A DNA stretch of 32,429 bases from Helicobacteraceae bacterium (lineage in GTDB: Bacteria; Campylobacterota; Campylobacteria; Campylobacterales; SZUA-545). Position 1 is the first letter of the stretch; each line of letters begins with the position of its first letter. Shown here piece by piece: positions 31,516 to 32,429 of the stretch. The notes beneath the pieces were generated by a model. The model ran no database searches and was not told where the DNA came from. It saw only the letters and a program-made list of their open reading frames with translations. Both the position numbers and the translations under genes were made by a program. The stretch is taken from assembly GCA_031288475.1 (NCBI GenBank), contig JAITRJ010000020.1:1-32429 (forward strand). The letters are read 5' to 3'.

Positions 31516-32139
31516 CTAACGGGTATTTGCCGCGGCGAATACGATTAGCAGCAAAAAGACATTAAAGATAACGATCAAAACGATCGGCAGTACGACCGCC
31601 CATCGGTTAAACCCGCCGTGAAGCGCCATTGTTGAAACGCGATCTCCCTCCTCCGCGTATTTGCCTTCAATCGCCTCTTTCAAATCGCAGTATCTTTTAA
31701 TCACAAAATACGGTGCGAAGCCTCCGATCAAAATCCAGAAACATAAAAACGCCGCGCAGCAAACGGCGGAATAGGTCGCGATCTCGCGCATCATATGCTC
31801 GATATGCGCGGGCACCGCGTCGGTGAATGCGATATGCAGCATCCCTAACTCTGCCATCTTTTTGAAAACCATAAGTTTTTCCGTCGGCGCAAAGACTTCC
31901 ATAAACACGGATAAAACGAAACTGACGCCTAAAATGCCCAACGCCGCCAAATACGCTTTGCGGTAAAGCGGAAAGAAAATGCCGCCGAAAAACGCCCACC
32001 ACGACCATTTCCAGCATAGTTTAGGAGAGCCAAGCCGCATAGCGCGATTGTACAGATCGCGGTAAAACGGCATTTTAGCGGGCTTCGAGACAAACGCGGA
32101 AAGCATCTTTTCGTCGTAATCGCTCTGTAAAACAGCCAC
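31516..32139 (-). CDS. DUF2628 family membrane protein
   Basis: A 207-residue protein with a short soluble N-terminus and about four membrane segments. The segment WSWWAFFGGIFFPLYRKAYL followed by AALGILGVSF is the DUF2628 hallmark; helices near FLCFWILIGGFAPYFVIKRY and VLPIVLIVIFNVFLLLIVF follow. Function is unknown. The start chosen is GTG 32139: AAGGGA lies just upstream and a TACAAT box at 32172-32167 would start the mRNA about 20 bases before it. The frame is open to 32262, but the extra codons cover a palindrome with a poly-G tract. Confidence 0.7.
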   Translation of the reverse strand: MAVLQSDYDEKMLSAFVSKPAKMPFYRDLYNRAMRLGSPKLCWKWSWWAFFGGIFFPLYRKAYLAALGILGVSFVLSVFMEVFAPTEKLMVFKKMAELGMLHIAFTDAVPAHIEHMMREIATYSAVCCAAFLCFWILIGGFAPYFVIKRYCDLKEAIEGKYAEEGDRVSTMALHGGFNRWAVVLPIVLIVIFNVFLLLIVFAAANTR

Positions 32140-32198
32140 TATACTTCCCTTTGCATTTTTGCCGCCATTGTAACCAAAATAATGTTCGCGGACATAAT

Positions 32199-32250
32199 GG
32201 ATTGGGCGAACGGGAGGGGGGGGGTAAACCCCCCTCCATTCGCCCAATCC
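32199..32250. repeat. Long inverted repeat with G9 tract
   Basis: Outer arms GGATTGGGCGAA (32199-32210) and TTCGCCCAATCC (32239-32250) pair perfectly over 12 bp. Inside, GGAGGGGGG pairs with CCCCCCTCC, and nine G in a row lie at 32216-32224. It sits just upstream of the DUF2628 promoter region. It could be a bidirectional terminator or a mobile palindrome. Confidence 0.85.
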
Positions 32251-32429
32251 GAAGCGCGTCATAGACTGAGCAAGGCAGACAGGTGAGGCGTATTGTAAGT
32301 CCCGCTCAAAAAGCGGCAGTCAGTTCTTTACTGACTGAGCGGCAAGGCTTGCGGATACCAACTGTCAATGTGCCTTATATCGTTTCATTACTGTCTGCGG
32401 TGGTATTGGGGAGCAAGGCAGACAGCCTC
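32251..32429. repeat. Repeat-laden end of the window
   Basis: GAGCAAGGCAGACAG occurs at 32268-32282 and again at 32411-32425. A related GACTGAGCGGCAAGGC lies between. CAGTCAG (32317-32323) and CTGACTG (32331-32337) form a 7-bp hairpin. No gene is visible in these 180 bases. Confidence 0.6.

Noticed and set aside
32140-32262. N-terminal extension of the DUF2628 protein to the ATG at 32262
   Set aside because: It would translate the palindrome and G9 tract; a GTG with a good ribosome binding site and a -10 box favour the start at 32139.

Overview
The window looks like chromosome from a member of the Campylobacterota (former Epsilonproteobacteria). The grounds are gene order and protein style: a minC-lpxC-tsaB-thrB-ylxR-infB-rbfA-rimP-ribD run, a ribH-nusB-pyrF run, a short TsaB, CcoS of the cbb3 oxidase, an HldD-like epimerase of the Campylobacter type, waaA, and -10 boxes close to TATAAT with weak -35 boxes. 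By eye the GC content is near 50 percent, which is high for this phylum, so an unusual or host-associated lineage is possible. No genus can be named from the sequence alone.

Layout. Positions 1-5487 (minus) hold an alpha-2-macroglobulin followed by the start of penicillin-binding protein 1C, the usual envelope-defence pair. Positions 5945-13329 (minus) are a tightly packed run of nine genes for cell division, lipid A, tRNA modification, threonine, translation initiation, ribosome maturation and riboflavin. A strong internal promoter at 10535-10564 starts the ylxR-infB-rbfA-rimP-ribD part. Positions 13373-15810 hold ccoS, a monohaem cytochrome c with a Thr/Pro/Lys linker, a degenerate-looking HldD-like epimerase and a YfaZ-type outer membrane protein. 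Positions 16457-20678 (minus) hold yjbQ, tRNA-Ser(GCU), pyrF-nusB-ribH, a DUF465 protein and a membrane diguanylate cyclase. Positions 20868-23303 (plus) are a trpA-waaA-yggU-small secreted protein operon. An AT-rich gene-free kilobase follows, then a methyltransferase, a beta-propeller/alpha-solenoid-like membrane protein and an M23 peptidase.

Positions 27760-32429 look like accessory DNA: an orphan DUF4261 gene, short repeats, a candidate small RNA, a lipoprotein behind a 16-base G/C homopolymer, large hairpins, a dam-type methyltransferase broken by two tandem duplications, and a DUF2628 membrane protein beside a palindrome carrying a G9 tract. The main candidates for something new are the phase-variable lipoprotein, the slippage-broken dam gene, the epimerase without its catalytic tyrosine, the propeller/solenoid membrane protein and two mRNAs predicted to be leaderless.
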